Shown here: piece after piece, positions 17,118 to 25,384 of the stretch
Position numbering within the stretch: the stretch's first letter is position 1
How the letters are laid out: every line of letters begins with the position of its first letter
Assembly (NCBI RefSeq): GCF_036013525.1
Contig: NZ_CP107853.1
Coordinates: forward strand, 1,178,001-1,242,000
Length of the DNA stretch: 64,000 nucleotides
Direction: 5' to 3'
Source of the DNA: Nonomuraea sp. NBC_00507
GTDB taxonomy: Bacteria > Actinomycetota > Actinomycetes > Streptosporangiales > Streptosporangiaceae
The notes under the pieces: model-generated
What the model was told of the DNA's origin: nothing
The model's input: the letters and a program-made list of their open reading frames with translations, nothing else
The model's database searches: none
Made by a program: the position numbers and the translations under genes

Positions 17118-17693
17118 ATGACGAGCGGCGATCTGGATGCCCTGCTACGTGTGACCTCCACCACCTATCGGGGCGAGACGCCGCCGGACATCGCCTTCGG
17201 CACCTACGACGGCGCGCTGGGCCGTATGGTGCTGGCGGTGACCGGCAAAGGCATCGCCGCGTGTTCCTTCGAGCCGGAAAACGCCGTCTTCGAGCTGGTC
17301 ACCAAGCATGTGGGCAGGTTCATCGGCCCGGACCCGCGCCGGCTCGACCCGGTGCGCAGGGAGCTGGACGCCTACTTCTCCGGCCGCCTGCGTGCCTTCG
17401 CCACGCCCGTGGACCTGGCGCTGGCCACTTCCTTCGCGCGCACGGTGCTGCAGAAGACCATGGCGGTGCCGTACGGCACGACCACGACGCTGGAGGAGAT
17501 CGGCGCGAGCATCGGCCGGCCGCGCGCGTTGCGGGCCATCGGCAACGCGCTGGCCTCCAACCCCGTCTGCGTGATCGTGCCGTGTCACCGGGTGGTGCGC
17601 GAGGACGGCGCCCTCGGCGACTACGCGGGCGGCCCGGCCGCCAAGCAGCACCTGCTCAACGTCGAGCAGCGCGCCGCAGCAGCAGGCCGATGA
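17118..17693 (+). CDS. ogt: Methylated-DNA-protein cysteine methyltransferase
   Basis: 191 residues. Repairs O6-methylguanine by moving the alkyl group to its own cysteine. The active site is VPCHRV, with Cys156, preceded by the DNA-binding helix RPRALRAIGNALASNP. ATG 17118 follows GGAAGGGTGGAGG, an excellent ribosome site. The last 38 bases overlap the end of the convergent cytX-like gene. No ada regulatory domain is fused. Confidence 0.96.
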   Translation: MTSGDLDALLRVTSTTYRGETPPDIAFGTYDGALGRMVLAVTGKGIAACSFEPENAVFELVTKHVGRFIGPDPRRLDPVRRELDAYFSGRLRAFATPVDLALATSFARTVLQKTMAVPYGTTTTLEEIGASIGRPRALRAIGNALASNPVCVIVPCHRVVREDGALGDYAGGPAAKQHLLNVEQRAAAAGR

Positions 17694-18990
17694 CCAGCGC
17701 CACCAGCGCGGCCACCAAGGCCCCGCCGAGCGCGCCGTTCATCCAGGGCTGCCGGGTGAAGCCGATCACCTCACGGGCCGACGCCCAGAAGCCGTCCCAC
17801 GCCGGCACAGTGGGAGTCGAGGTCGTCAGCCAGTAGGCGACGAAACCGAGCGCCCACGGCACCAGCATCGTCCAGCGCGAGGGCGCGTTCTCGTCGGTGT
17901 TCCAGCGGTCCGCGCCACCCAGCACGAAGTAGTCGACGGCGAGCACCGCGAACATCGGCACGAACACCGCGCCGATCACGCCGAGGAAGGCACCGTACGA
18001 GGTGACGTCCACGACCAGCGCGATCGCGATGGTGAGCACGCCGATGCTGGTGGAGAACACCCTGCGGTCCACGCGCGGCATCAGGTTCTGCAGCGACACG
18101 GTGGTGGAGTAGACGTTGGCGAAAGACTGGTCGGTCTCACGCAGCACCAGGATCGCGAAAAACAACGCGCCCAGCGGCGCGGCCACGAATGGTCCGAACA
18201 CCGCCGTGCCGTCCGCGAGCACCGCGTCCGCGCCCGCGATGGCCACCGCGTACACGCCCAGCCCCAGGCAGGCGACCTGGGCCAGCGTGTAGCCGCCCAC
18301 CACGCCGGTGAACGCGGCCTTGCTGGACCTGGAGTGCCTGGCGAAGTCGGCGGCCATGGGCACCCAGGACACCGAGAGCGCGATCACGTAGTCCACGGCC
18401 GCGGGGAAGGCGGTCCAGCCGCCGCCTGTGTGCGCCGGCGCCTCGGACACGAGGTACCAGGTGAACCAGATCATGGACACGATCACGCCGATGGTGACGT
18501 ACCGCCGAATCAGGCGGACCGCCCCGAGCGGCCAGATCGTGAGCGCCGTGGTCAGCACCCCGGCCGCGATCACCCACACCTGGTACGGGACGCCGCTGAA
18601 GATCGCGCTGGCAGCCTTGGCGATCACCCAGAGCTCGAACGCGCCCCAGCCGAGCATCTGGACGATGTTCAGCACCGTGGGCACGTAGGACGCCTTGGCC
18701 CCGAAGAGCCCGCGGAGCAGCACCATCGAGGGTTGCCCCGTCTGGGTGCCGGGGATGGCGGCCAGGCCCACCATAGACGTGCCGATCAGGCTGCCCACCA
18801 CGGTGGCGGTGAGCGCGGCGATCAGGCTGAGCGGTGCGTTGCCGAGGGGGTCGAGCAGGTAGAGGGCGCCCGAGAAGCCCAGGAGACTGACGCCGAGGTT
18901 CGCCCAGAGCGCGCCTTGATCGAGGACGCCGAGCGTTTTCGGGGGCGTTCCCTGGAGGGTCAGCGGAACTTCGTCGGCGACATGCGTCAT
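17656..18990 (-). CDS. cytX: NCS1-family permease, probable thiamine-pyrimidine (HMP) transporter
   Basis: 444 residues with twelve membrane helices in the nucleobase-cation-symport-1 pattern (N-terminal GALWANLGVSLLGFSGALYL, then GTQTGQPSM). NCS1 permeases carry cytosine, purines or hydantoins. A canonical TPP riboswitch immediately upstream argues that the substrate is hydroxymethylpyrimidine or a related thiamine precursor, as for CytX. The gene is alone on its transcript. Its 3' end overlaps ogt by 38 bases. tenA, which would supply or use the same pyrimidine, lies 3.6 kb away. Confidence 0.88.
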   Translation of the reverse strand: MTHVADEVPLTLQGTPPKTLGVLDQGALWANLGVSLLGFSGALYLLDPLGNAPLSLIAALTATVVGSLIGTSMVGLAAIPGTQTGQPSMVLLRGLFGAKASYVPTVLNIVQMLGWGAFELWVIAKAASAIFSGVPYQVWVIAAGVLTTALTIWPLGAVRLIRRYVTIGVIVSMIWFTWYLVSEAPAHTGGGWTAFPAAVDYVIALSVSWVPMAADFARHSRSSKAAFTGVVGGYTLAQVACLGLGVYAVAIAGADAVLADGTAVFGPFVAAPLGALFFAILVLRETDQSFANVYSTTVSLQNLMPRVDRRVFSTSIGVLTIAIALVVDVTSYGAFLGVIGAVFVPMFAVLAVDYFVLGGADRWNTDENAPSRWTMLVPWALGFVAYWLTTSTPTVPAWDGFWASAREVIGFTRQPWMNGALGGALVAALVALVIGLLLRRAARR

Positions 18991-18994
18991 CGCA

Positions 18995-19085
18995 CACTCC
19001 CTACGCCGGCATTACCCGGACAGGTTCAGGCGGTCGGCAGCGGATGAATAGCTGCCCTCTCAGCCCGGCACCCCGAGCTCCCGCG
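18995..19085 (-). promoter_or_regulatory. TPP riboswitch (THI element)
   Basis: On the minus strand the sequence contains the hallmark elements in order: CGGGGTGCC, the CTGAGAG bulge (19063-19057), GAACCTG (around 19025) and GGGTAATGCC, ending with GCGTAGGGAGTG. Thiamine pyrophosphate binds this RNA and shuts down expression. The terminal GGGAG is also the only ribosome-binding sequence, eight bases before the cytX ATG. Control is therefore probably translational, by sequestering that site. No terminator hairpin is seen. Confidence 0.95.
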
Positions 19086-19134
19086 ACAATCTGAAGTTAG
19101 CGCCCTCATGATGCCATAAAGGGCGAACTGCGCG

Positions 19135-19458
19135 TTAGGCCACGAAAGGTTGCTGTCCGGTCTCGCTCACCATCGGGCGGCGCGCGGCCTCCCACGACTG
19201 CATGCCGCCGCCGACGTTGACCGCCTCCCGCCCGAGCTGGTTGAGCCAGGCCGCGACCTGCAGCGACCGTCCGCCCACCCGGCAGACGACGTAGACCGTC
19301 CGGTCTGCCGGCACCTCGTCGACCCGCTGCTGGATCTGGGTCATGGGGATGTGCGCGGCGTCAGGGGCGTGGCCGGCCACCCACTCCTCCTGCTCACGCA
19401 CGTCAAGCAGGTAGGCGTCATCGGGAAGGGCACTGGCCTCGATCTCAGGAACGGTCAT
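19135..19458 (-). CDS. Single-domain rhodanese-like protein
   Basis: 107 residues, one rhodanese domain (about 1-100). The active-site loop is CRVGGRS with the catalytic cysteine at 59, so persulfide or sulfurtransferase chemistry is possible. It starts at ATG 19458, overlapping the HxlR stop by four bases (ATGA), and so is translated with that regulator. Single-domain rhodaneses often accompany thiol- or redox-sensing regulators; the sulfur acceptor is unknown. Confidence 0.92.
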   Translation of the reverse strand: MTVPEIEASALPDDAYLLDVREQEEWVAGHAPDAAHIPMTQIQQRVDEVPADRTVYVVCRVGGRSLQVAAWLNQLGREAVNVGGGMQSWEAARRPMVSETGQQPFVA

Positions 19459-19895
19459 GCCTCCATCATCTCTTGCCTCGCGTCGTACTCCGCACGCGCC
19501 GACGCGATCTCCGCCTGATGCTCCTCAGTCCACGTGACCAGGGATTTGATCGTCTGGTGCAGGGTCCGCCCGAGCGGCGTCAGCGCATAGTCCACCCTGG
19601 GCGGCACCACCGGGTGGACCTTACGGGACACCAGCCCGTCACGCTCGAGGTGACGCAGGGTCACGCTGAGCATGCGCTGGCTGACGCCGTCGATCTCGCG
19701 GCGCAGCTGGGAGAAGCGCAGGCTCTGGCAGTCGAGCAACGCGATGACGAGCAGCGACCACTTGTCCGCGATGCGGTCGAGTATCTGGCGGACCTCGCAG
19801 TCCTCGCGGGTGTCCCACTGCCGCACGTCGTAGTCGTCGTCGTCGTCCACGGTGCTGTCGCAGTAACTGAGTGATCTGAAAGTGCCGTCTTCCAT
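19455..19895 (-). CDS. HxlR-family transcriptional regulator
   Basis: 146 residues. A winged helix (about 35-120) contains DRIADKWSLLVIALL and FSQLRREIDGVSQRMLSVTL, the HxlR signature. The first 30 residues are unusually acidic, with five consecutive aspartates, and carry a cysteine at 12; Cys33 and Cys56 also exist. Some HxlR proteins sense electrophiles or disulfide stress through cysteines. It is co-translated with the rhodanese gene and divergent from an MFS exporter that it probably controls. Confidence 0.9.
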   Translation of the reverse strand: MEDGTFRSLSYCDSTVDDDDDYDVRQWDTREDCEVRQILDRIADKWSLLVIALLDCQSLRFSQLRREIDGVSQRMLSVTLRHLERDGLVSRKVHPVVPPRVDYALTPLGRTLHQTIKSLVTWTEEHQAEIASARAEYDARQEMMEA

Positions 19896-19923
19896 GACAT
19901 TTCATGCTGGCCCAAGATGTGGA

Positions 19924-19942
19924 CGGTTACAAGAGAGAACCG
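19924..19942. promoter_or_regulatory. Inverted repeat, candidate HxlR operator
   Basis: CGGTT, nine bases, AACCG: a perfect five-base-arm palindrome in the 75-base divergent gap between hxlR and the MFS gene. It is the only clear dyad there. Assignment to HxlR is inference. Confidence 0.4.
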
Positions 19943-19970
19943 ACTGCCTATTCATAACCGGGGGTTTGTC

Positions 19971-21371
19971 ATGCCTGCCCGTTCCTGGGGCGTCCTCGCC
20001 GTCTTGTGCGGCGCCATCTTCCTCGAGGGCATCGACGTGGCCATGCTGAACGTCGCCCTCCCGTCCATCCGGGCCGACCTGGGGTTGTCCACGGGCATGC
20101 TGAGCGGGGTCGTGAGCGCGTACGTGCTCGGCTACGGCGGTTTCATGCTGCTCGGCGGCCGCGCGGCCGACCTGCTGGGCCGCCGCCGCATGTTCCTGCT
20201 CTGGCTCGGAGTGTTCCTGGTGTTCTCCGGCCTCGGGGGCTTCGCGGACGAGGGCTGGGTGCTGCTGATCGCCCGCTTCGTCACGGGTGTGGCCGCCGCC
20301 TTCATGACCCCGGCCGGCCTCTCCCTGATCACCACGACGTTTCCCGAGGGCCGGCTGCGCAACCGTGCCCTGCTCATCTACGCGGGGACAGCCGCAGGCG
20401 GCTTCGCGCTCGGCCTGGTGATCGGCGGCCTGCTCACGGCCTTCGGCTGGCGCTGGGTCTTCTTCGCGCCGGTGCTGATGTCGGCGGTGATCCTGGCCAT
20501 CGCGATCCCCCTGATCAAGGAGCCCGCCGCCGAACGCCCTCCGGCCACGGGGTTCGACCTGGCGGGCGCCGCCACCATCACGGGTGCGATGATGCTGTTG
20601 GTCTACGGCGTCGTACGCCTGGAGCAGCCAGCCGACGGCTGGCCGCTGACCGTCGCGGCCTTCGCCGGCGGCCTGGCCCTGCTCGCGGCGTTCGCCGCCG
20701 TCGAGCGCCGCTCCGACGGCCCGCTGGTGCGACTCGGCATCCTCAGGTCAGGCTCCCTGGTGCGGGCCAACCTGATGGCCGCCCTGCTCACGGCCTCGTT
20801 CTTCGGCTTCCAGTTCCTGATCACGCTCTACCTGCAGGAGTTGCGCGGCTGGTCCACCATCCAGACGGGCCTGGCCCTGCTGGCGGCCGCCACCGACGTG
20901 GTGCTGGCCCCCACGCTCACCCCGTGGCTGGTCAACCGGTACGGCAACGCGAAGGTCGTGCTGGGCGGCCTGCTGTCGGGCCTGCTGGCGTACGCGTTGT
21001 TCCTCGGCGTCGGTCTGGACTGGACGTACGCGGCCATGCTGCCGTCGATGCTGCTCATCGGCCTGATGTTCGCCTTCGTGTACGGCCCGCTCACGATCGT
21101 GGCCACGGACGGCATCGCCGAGCACGAGCAGGGCCTGGCCGGCGGCCTCATCAACTCCTCGTTCCAGTTCGGCGCGGCCCTGGGCCTGTCGGCGGTCACC
21201 GCGATCAACGTCGCGGCTCTCGGCACCGACCCCACCCCCCAAGCATCCCTGACCGCCCTCCGCACAGCCCTCCTCGCCCCGGTGACCGCAACCCTGCTGG
21301 CCGCCATCATCGCCACCATCGGCCTCCGCACCCGCACACGGACAAGGGACCGCGTCCCGGTCAAGGCCTGA
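19971..21371 (+). CDS. MFS drug-efflux-type transporter (DHA2, 14 helices)
   Basis: 466 residues with about fourteen membrane helices. Motif A-like GGRAADLLGRRRMFL follows helix 2 and the N-terminus has EGIDVAMLNVALPSIRADL, typical of DHA2 proton-driven multidrug exporters. ATG 19971 is preferred over 19917 because GGGGG precedes it and the first helix follows. The divergent HxlR gene probably regulates it. Downstream, GCCTGAC/GTCAGGC inverted arms (21366-21409) span the stop codon but lack a T-tract. Confidence 0.92.
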   Translation: MPARSWGVLAVLCGAIFLEGIDVAMLNVALPSIRADLGLSTGMLSGVVSAYVLGYGGFMLLGGRAADLLGRRRMFLLWLGVFLVFSGLGGFADEGWVLLIARFVTGVAAAFMTPAGLSLITTTFPEGRLRNRALLIYAGTAAGGFALGLVIGGLLTAFGWRWVFFAPVLMSAVILAIAIPLIKEPAAERPPATGFDLAGAATITGAMMLLVYGVVRLEQPADGWPLTVAAFAGGLALLAAFAAVERRSDGPLVRLGILRSGSLVRANLMAALLTASFFGFQFLITLYLQELRGWSTIQTGLALLAAATDVVLAPTLTPWLVNRYGNAKVVLGGLLSGLLAYALFLGVGLDWTYAAMLPSMLLIGLMFAFVYGPLTIVATDGIAEHEQGLAGGLINSSFQFGAALGLSAVTAINVAALGTDPTPQASLTALRTALLAPVTATLLAAIIATIGLRTRTRTRDRVPVKA

Positions 21372-21639
21372 CCCACCCTCGGCCGAGCGCCATCGACGCA
21401 ACGTCAGGCGGGCCGAGCCGCATGGACAGGCGGAGGCGGCATGGGCGCCGGGTCGGCGGGACGGGGTGCGGCGGAGACCGGCGCAACGGACACGGCGGCC
21501 CAGCCCCGAACCACGAAAGCCGGCCAAGCATGCGCTCCGTCACGGCGAGCAACCCGTGAGCCTTCACGACCGGCCATGACAGACGGAAACGGAAGTCGGC
21601 GCGTGCGGTGACGCTGGGCGACCGTAAAAGAAAAGGGGG

Positions 21640-22518
21640 TTATTTAAGAAGACGGGAAAGCCTCCGGTCGGCGAGGGGCTTGCCGCCGGTCTGGCAGGTG
21701 GGGCAGTACTGGAGCGCGGAGTCGGCGAACGACACCTCGCGGATCGTGTCACCGCACACGTCACACGGCTGCCCCGCCCGGTTGTGCACCCGAAGCCCGG
21801 ACTTCTTCTCCGCCTTGAGGTCCTTGGCCGCCAGCCCGTGCGCCCGCTCCACCGCCTCCCTCAGCGTGGTCACGATGGCCTCGTGCAGATCGGCGATCTG
21901 GGCGTCCGTCAAGGTCGCCGCGATCTTGAACGGGGACATCTTGGCCGCGTGCAGCACCTCGTCGGAGTAGGCGTTCCCGATGCCCGCGATGACCTTCTGA
22001 TCGCGCAGCAGCCCTTTGATCTGGGTGCGGCTGCCGCCCACGATCCGCTTGAGCGCCTCCACGGTGAAGGACTCGTCCAGGGGATCGGGGCCGAGGGCGG
22101 CGATGCCGGGGACATCGTCCGGATTTTTCGTGACATAGACGGCAAGGCGCTTCTGCGTCCCCGCCTCGGTGAGCTCGAACCCGGGCGCCAAGCCCTCGTC
22201 ATCGGGCGCCAGCCGCAGCCGCACCGCGAGCGGCCCCTTCCCAGGACGGACCGGCTTCGCCCCGGACAAATCCTCGCGCCAGCGCAGCCATCCCGCGCGG
22301 GCGAGGTGGATGACCAGATGCAGCCCGTCGCAGTCGAGGTCGAGGAACTTGCCGTGCCTGGCCACGCCGGTCACGGTCAGCCCGCCGAGCGCGGTGACCG
22401 GCGGATCGAACGTCTTGAGCGCCTGGATGGCGACCACGTCGACACCCAGGATGGTGCGGCCCACCGCCCGGTCGCGCAAGAAGTGGGCCAGAGACTCCAC
22501 TTCGGGAAGTTCCGGCAT
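21640..22518 (-). CDS. Fpg/Nei-family DNA glycosylase
   Basis: 292 residues. Begins MPELPEVE, giving the catalytic Pro2 and Glu3 after Met removal, with the conserved lysine in HGKFLDLD and a helix-two-turn-helix in the middle. The C-terminal zinc finger has the CDVC and CPTC pairs. Fpg/Nei enzymes excise oxidised bases and cut the strand. The zinc-finger arginine of E. coli Fpg (in the segment before YC) appears replaced by serine (ADSALQYC), so specificity may differ from Fpg proper. It is followed upstream on the same strand by tenA. Confidence 0.9.
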   Translation of the reverse strand: MPELPEVESLAHFLRDRAVGRTILGVDVVAIQALKTFDPPVTALGGLTVTGVARHGKFLDLDCDGLHLVIHLARAGWLRWREDLSGAKPVRPGKGPLAVRLRLAPDDEGLAPGFELTEAGTQKRLAVYVTKNPDDVPGIAALGPDPLDESFTVEALKRIVGGSRTQIKGLLRDQKVIAGIGNAYSDEVLHAAKMSPFKIAATLTDAQIADLHEAIVTTLREAVERAHGLAAKDLKAEKKSGLRVHNRAGQPCDVCGDTIREVSFADSALQYCPTCQTGGKPLADRRLSRLLK

Positions 22519-22564
22519 GCCACCAGGGTACGGCGCACACCCGGCCGTCCACAGCCTGTGGAAA

Positions 22565-23170
22565 CTACGGAACGTCCCAGAAGGCCAGCTCGTGTGCCAT
22601 CCCTTCCCTGAACAGCACCTCCGCCCGCGCCGGATCGGGGTCGGCCTCGTCGATCATCTGCGCGATCCGCACCGTCAACGCCGCGAACTCCGGATCCGCG
22701 TACGTGTCCACCCACGCCCGGTACCGCGGCTCGGCCGGCGGATTCTCCGCCAGGATCCGCCCGAGGCTCGAATACCCCCACATACACGGATAGAGCGCCG
22801 CCAGCCCCTCCCCGTACGACGCCGCCGAATCCAGCAGGAACGCCGTATACGCCGCACACGCCAGCCCCTTCACCGCCCCGTCCAGATCGGCCCCGAACTC
22901 CGCCGACAACGACCGATGCAAGCTCAGCTCGTCGTGGTACGTCGTGTGCGCCAGATCCACCAGGTCGCCCAGATGCGCGTCGGGCGCCTGCCAGGCCAGC
23001 CGGGAGAACACCCGCACGTAGTCGAGCAGGAACAGGTAGTCCTGCTCCAGCCACGACCTGAACACCGGCTCGGCCAGGTCGCCCCGCGCGATCCCGGCCA
23101 CGGTGGGATGCTCCAGCTGCGCCTGGAGCAGCGGACGACCGACGGCATGCAACGTCTCCGACATAGTCAT
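22565..23170 (-). CDS. tenA: TenA-family aminopyrimidine aminohydrolase / thiaminase II
   Basis: 201 residues. TenA hydrolyses aminomethyl-aminopyrimidine to the hydroxymethylpyrimidine used in thiamine salvage. By position the expected active-site residues are present: Asp44 (EQDYLF), Tyr108, catalytic Cys129 (YPCMWGY), Tyr133, Tyr157 and Glu194 (MAHELAF). Starts at ATG 23170 (or 23164). A TAATCT box ends seven bases upstream, indicating a leaderless transcript. It has no TPP riboswitch of its own, unlike cytX at 17.7-19.0 kb. Confidence 0.9.
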   Translation of the reverse strand: MTMSETLHAVGRPLLQAQLEHPTVAGIARGDLAEPVFRSWLEQDYLFLLDYVRVFSRLAWQAPDAHLGDLVDLAHTTYHDELSLHRSLSAEFGADLDGAVKGLACAAYTAFLLDSAASYGEGLAALYPCMWGYSSLGRILAENPPAEPRYRAWVDTYADPEFAALTVRIAQMIDEADPDPARAEVLFREGMAHELAFWDVP

Positions 23171-23193
23171 GGCTGGGAGATTAGTGTCGAACC
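23171..23193. promoter_or_regulatory. Bidirectional leaderless promoter, tenA / GOLPH3-like gene
   Basis: The two start codons are only 23 bases apart. On the plus strand TAGTGT (23182-23187) ends six bases before the ATG at 23194. On the minus strand TAATCT (23183-23178) ends seven bases before the tenA ATG. The two -10 boxes share two bases (TA), so each -35 must lie inside the other gene. No Shine-Dalgarno exists on either side. Confidence 0.55.
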
Positions 23194-23844
23194 ATGACGG
23201 TGACGATCGCCGAGGAACTCCTCCTGTTGGCTTACAAAGAAGACGGCAAGCCGCTCATCAACTCCACGCAGCTCGACCCGGCGCTGGCCGGCGCCATCCT
23301 GGCCGAGCTCGCCGTGGCGGACCGCGTGGAGCTGTCGAACAAGAAGCTCACGCTCAAGGACCCGGCCCCGGTCGGCGACGACGAACTGGACGCCACGCTC
23401 ACCCGCATCGCCGCCGAACGCAAGGACCGCACACCGCAGTGGTGGGTGCAGCGCCTGCACTCGGCCAAGCTACGCACGCGCCTGCTCACCAAGCTGGCCT
23501 CGGCAGGCGTGCTGACCGAGGAACGGGGCAAGGTCCTGGGCCTGTTTCCGATCACCCGCTGGCTGGAGGCGCAGCCGGGAGTGGAGGCGAACGTCCGTGA
23601 ACGGATCTCCGCCGTGCTCGCGGGCGCGGACCCCGACGCCCGCACCGCCGTCCTGATCGCGATCATGCACGCGGCCAAGCTGGATCGCAAGGCGTTCCCG
23701 GGAACGAGCAAGGCCCGCGTCAAGGAGATCGCGGAGGGCGCCTGGGCGGGCGACGCGGTCGCCAAGACCATCGCCTCCATCAACGCGGCGGCCATGGCGG
23801 CGATCACCGCCGCCACAACCGCCACAGCCGGCTCCTCGGGCTAG
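23194..23844 (+). CDS. GOLPH3/VPS74 (GPP34) family protein
   Basis: 216 residues. The start TIAEELLLLAYKEDGKPL and the later pattern of paired helices match the GPP34 fold of eukaryotic Golgi phosphoprotein 3, which binds phosphatidylinositol-4-phosphate. Actinobacteria encode many such proteins of unknown role, possibly membrane-lipid binding. The C-terminal 35 residues are an Ala/Thr-rich tail. It is leaderless (TAGTGT box six bases upstream). It ends 14 bases before the convergent LCP gene. Confidence 0.9.
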   Translation: MTVTIAEELLLLAYKEDGKPLINSTQLDPALAGAILAELAVADRVELSNKKLTLKDPAPVGDDELDATLTRIAAERKDRTPQWWVQRLHSAKLRTRLLTKLASAGVLTEERGKVLGLFPITRWLEAQPGVEANVRERISAVLAGADPDARTAVLIAIMHAAKLDRKAFPGTSKARVKEIAEGAWAGDAVAKTIASINAAAMAAITAATTATAGSSG

Positions 23845-23858
23845 CCCCGGCCCGGGAA

Positions 23859-25121
23859 TCAGCCGGCGTCGACAACGGTCTTCGGGACCGGCTTGTCGTT
23901 CTTCAGCGCGTCGAAGAGCGCCAGGGCCTTCGTCCGGTCCCACTTGACCGCCGTGCCCCCGCTCGGGACGGGCTCCTCCCCACCGAACGGCACCACAGTC
24001 GTCACCGGGCTGTCACCCATGGCCAGCCCGAGCGAGAGCATGTCGAACGCCCCGGTGCCGCCGTCGACCTGGACCGCGTCCGTGGCGCTCATGGCCAGCG
24101 GGATGGAGGTGAACGGGTTGATCAGCACTCCCGGGCTGGCCGCCTTCTTCACGACCGCGCCGAGGAACTGCCGCTGCCGCTTGGTCCGCTCGAAGTCGGG
24201 CAGCGCGCCGCCCTTCCGGGTGCGGACGTACCCCAGGGCCTGGGCGCCAGTGAGCACCTGCGTGCCCTTCTTCAGTTTCAGCCCCGCTTTGGGGTCGTCC
24301 ACGTCGGCCCGGACGTTGATCTCGACGCCGCCGACGGCGTCGACGATGTCCACGAATCCGGCGAAACCGATCTCCATGTAGTGGTCGACATGGATCCCCG
24401 TGACCGTCTCCACCGTGCGCGCCAGCAGCTTCGGCCCACCTAGCGAGTAGGCGGAGTTGAGCTTGTCGCGCCCCTTGCCCGGGATGGTGACCGCCGAGTC
24501 GCGGGGCAGGCTGACCAGCGTCGGCTTGTCGCTGCCCTCGGGGATGTGCAGCAACATCATCGAGTCCGTACGCTGCCCCACGGCACGCCCGGTGCGGAGC
24601 TTCTTACGCTCGGCCGCCGACAGACCCTTGCGGCTGTCGGAGCCCACCAGCAGCCAGTTGGTGCCCGGGGTGTCGGCCGGACGGCCCTCGTAGTCGTCGA
24701 GCACCGCGTCGATCCCGGCCAACCGGGAGTCGATCCAGAAGAACATACCCACGGCCGCCACCAGCAACACCACCAGCAGCCCGGCAACGATCTTCAGAAC
24801 CGTCTTACCCGACGGCCGCTTGCGGGGCCCTCTGGGGGCCATCTCCGACGGCCCAGCTCCGTCCCGCCTGGACCGCAGCGGCTTGACCGGACTGCTGCCC
24901 GACCGCGCCCTCCCATAGACCCGCGAGCCGGCCTTGGGCGGAGCCGGCGCCTCAGGATTCTGGGAAGCGACAGGGAGCTTGTGCGTGGGCGCTCCCGCCC
25001 CGCCGGACGGCACCTGGTAGGCGGGCGCACCGCCGGAGCGCAGGCCGTCAGCGGGCCTCAGAGGCAGCGGGCGGCCGTCGCCTGGCGAGCGCATGGCCCT
25101 CGTCCGGTCGTCCTCAGTCAC
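23859..25121 (-). CDS. LytR-CpsA-Psr (LCP) family wall-polymer ligase
   Basis: 420 residues: a Pro/Arg-rich cytoplasmic N-terminus of about 100 residues, one membrane helix (about 105-128), then the extracellular LCP domain. Conserved LCP residues are visible in VGSDSRKG, QRTDSMMLLH and SLPRDSAV, which bind the polyprenyl pyrophosphate head. LCP enzymes transfer teichoic-acid, arabinogalactan-like or capsule polymers to peptidoglycan. GTG 25121 is chosen because GAGGGC lies just upstream; the frame is open to 25247. The long basic tail may be a phosphorylation target of the kinases encoded downstream, which is inference. Confidence 0.93.
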   Translation of the reverse strand: MTEDDRTRAMRSPGDGRPLPLRPADGLRSGGAPAYQVPSGGAGAPTHKLPVASQNPEAPAPPKAGSRVYGRARSGSSPVKPLRSRRDGAGPSEMAPRGPRKRPSGKTVLKIVAGLLVVLLVAAVGMFFWIDSRLAGIDAVLDDYEGRPADTPGTNWLLVGSDSRKGLSAAERKKLRTGRAVGQRTDSMMLLHIPEGSDKPTLVSLPRDSAVTIPGKGRDKLNSAYSLGGPKLLARTVETVTGIHVDHYMEIGFAGFVDIVDAVGGVEINVRADVDDPKAGLKLKKGTQVLTGAQALGYVRTRKGGALPDFERTKRQRQFLGAVVKKAASPGVLINPFTSIPLAMSATDAVQVDGGTGAFDMLSLGLAMGDSPVTTVVPFGGEEPVPSGGTAVKWDRTKALALFDALKNDKPVPKTVVDAG

Positions 25122-25247
25122 TTCGCCCTCTTCCCTTCGCTTGTCATAGACGGTACGTCGAACCCCCGGCAAGTGCAGACCCTCGCCCAACCTTTGTCTA
25201 GGGAAAACTACCGAGAACCAGCGGATCCGCCAGAAGCCGTCACGCAC

Positions 25248-25384
25248 AGTGACCGTGGAAACATAGTCGCCACTTGTGTCGTTACGTTGGTGACGACCTC
25301 TATCGAAGGGATGATCGTGTCCGCTCCGGACCCGTGGAGTCTTTGCCCGTGCTCTGGCACGGGTTCTTCTGAAAGCTCACTGCG
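25248..25384 (+). promoter_or_regulatory. Structured leader upstream of the CorC operon
   Basis: The region before GTG 25385 contains several short dyads: GTCGT/ACGAC near 25280, TCCG/CGGA near 25320 and a strong terminal hairpin. That hairpin has CCCGTGC (25346-25352), loop TCTG, and GCACGGG (25357-25363), followed by TTCTTCT, 14 bases before the GTG. It looks like an attenuator or metal-responsive leader. It does not match an M-box or any other riboswitch I know. Confidence 0.4.

Noticed and set aside
21366..21409. Terminator after the MFS gene
   Set aside because: GCCTGAC/GTCAGGC arms are 30 bases apart, span the stop codon and lack a T-tract.
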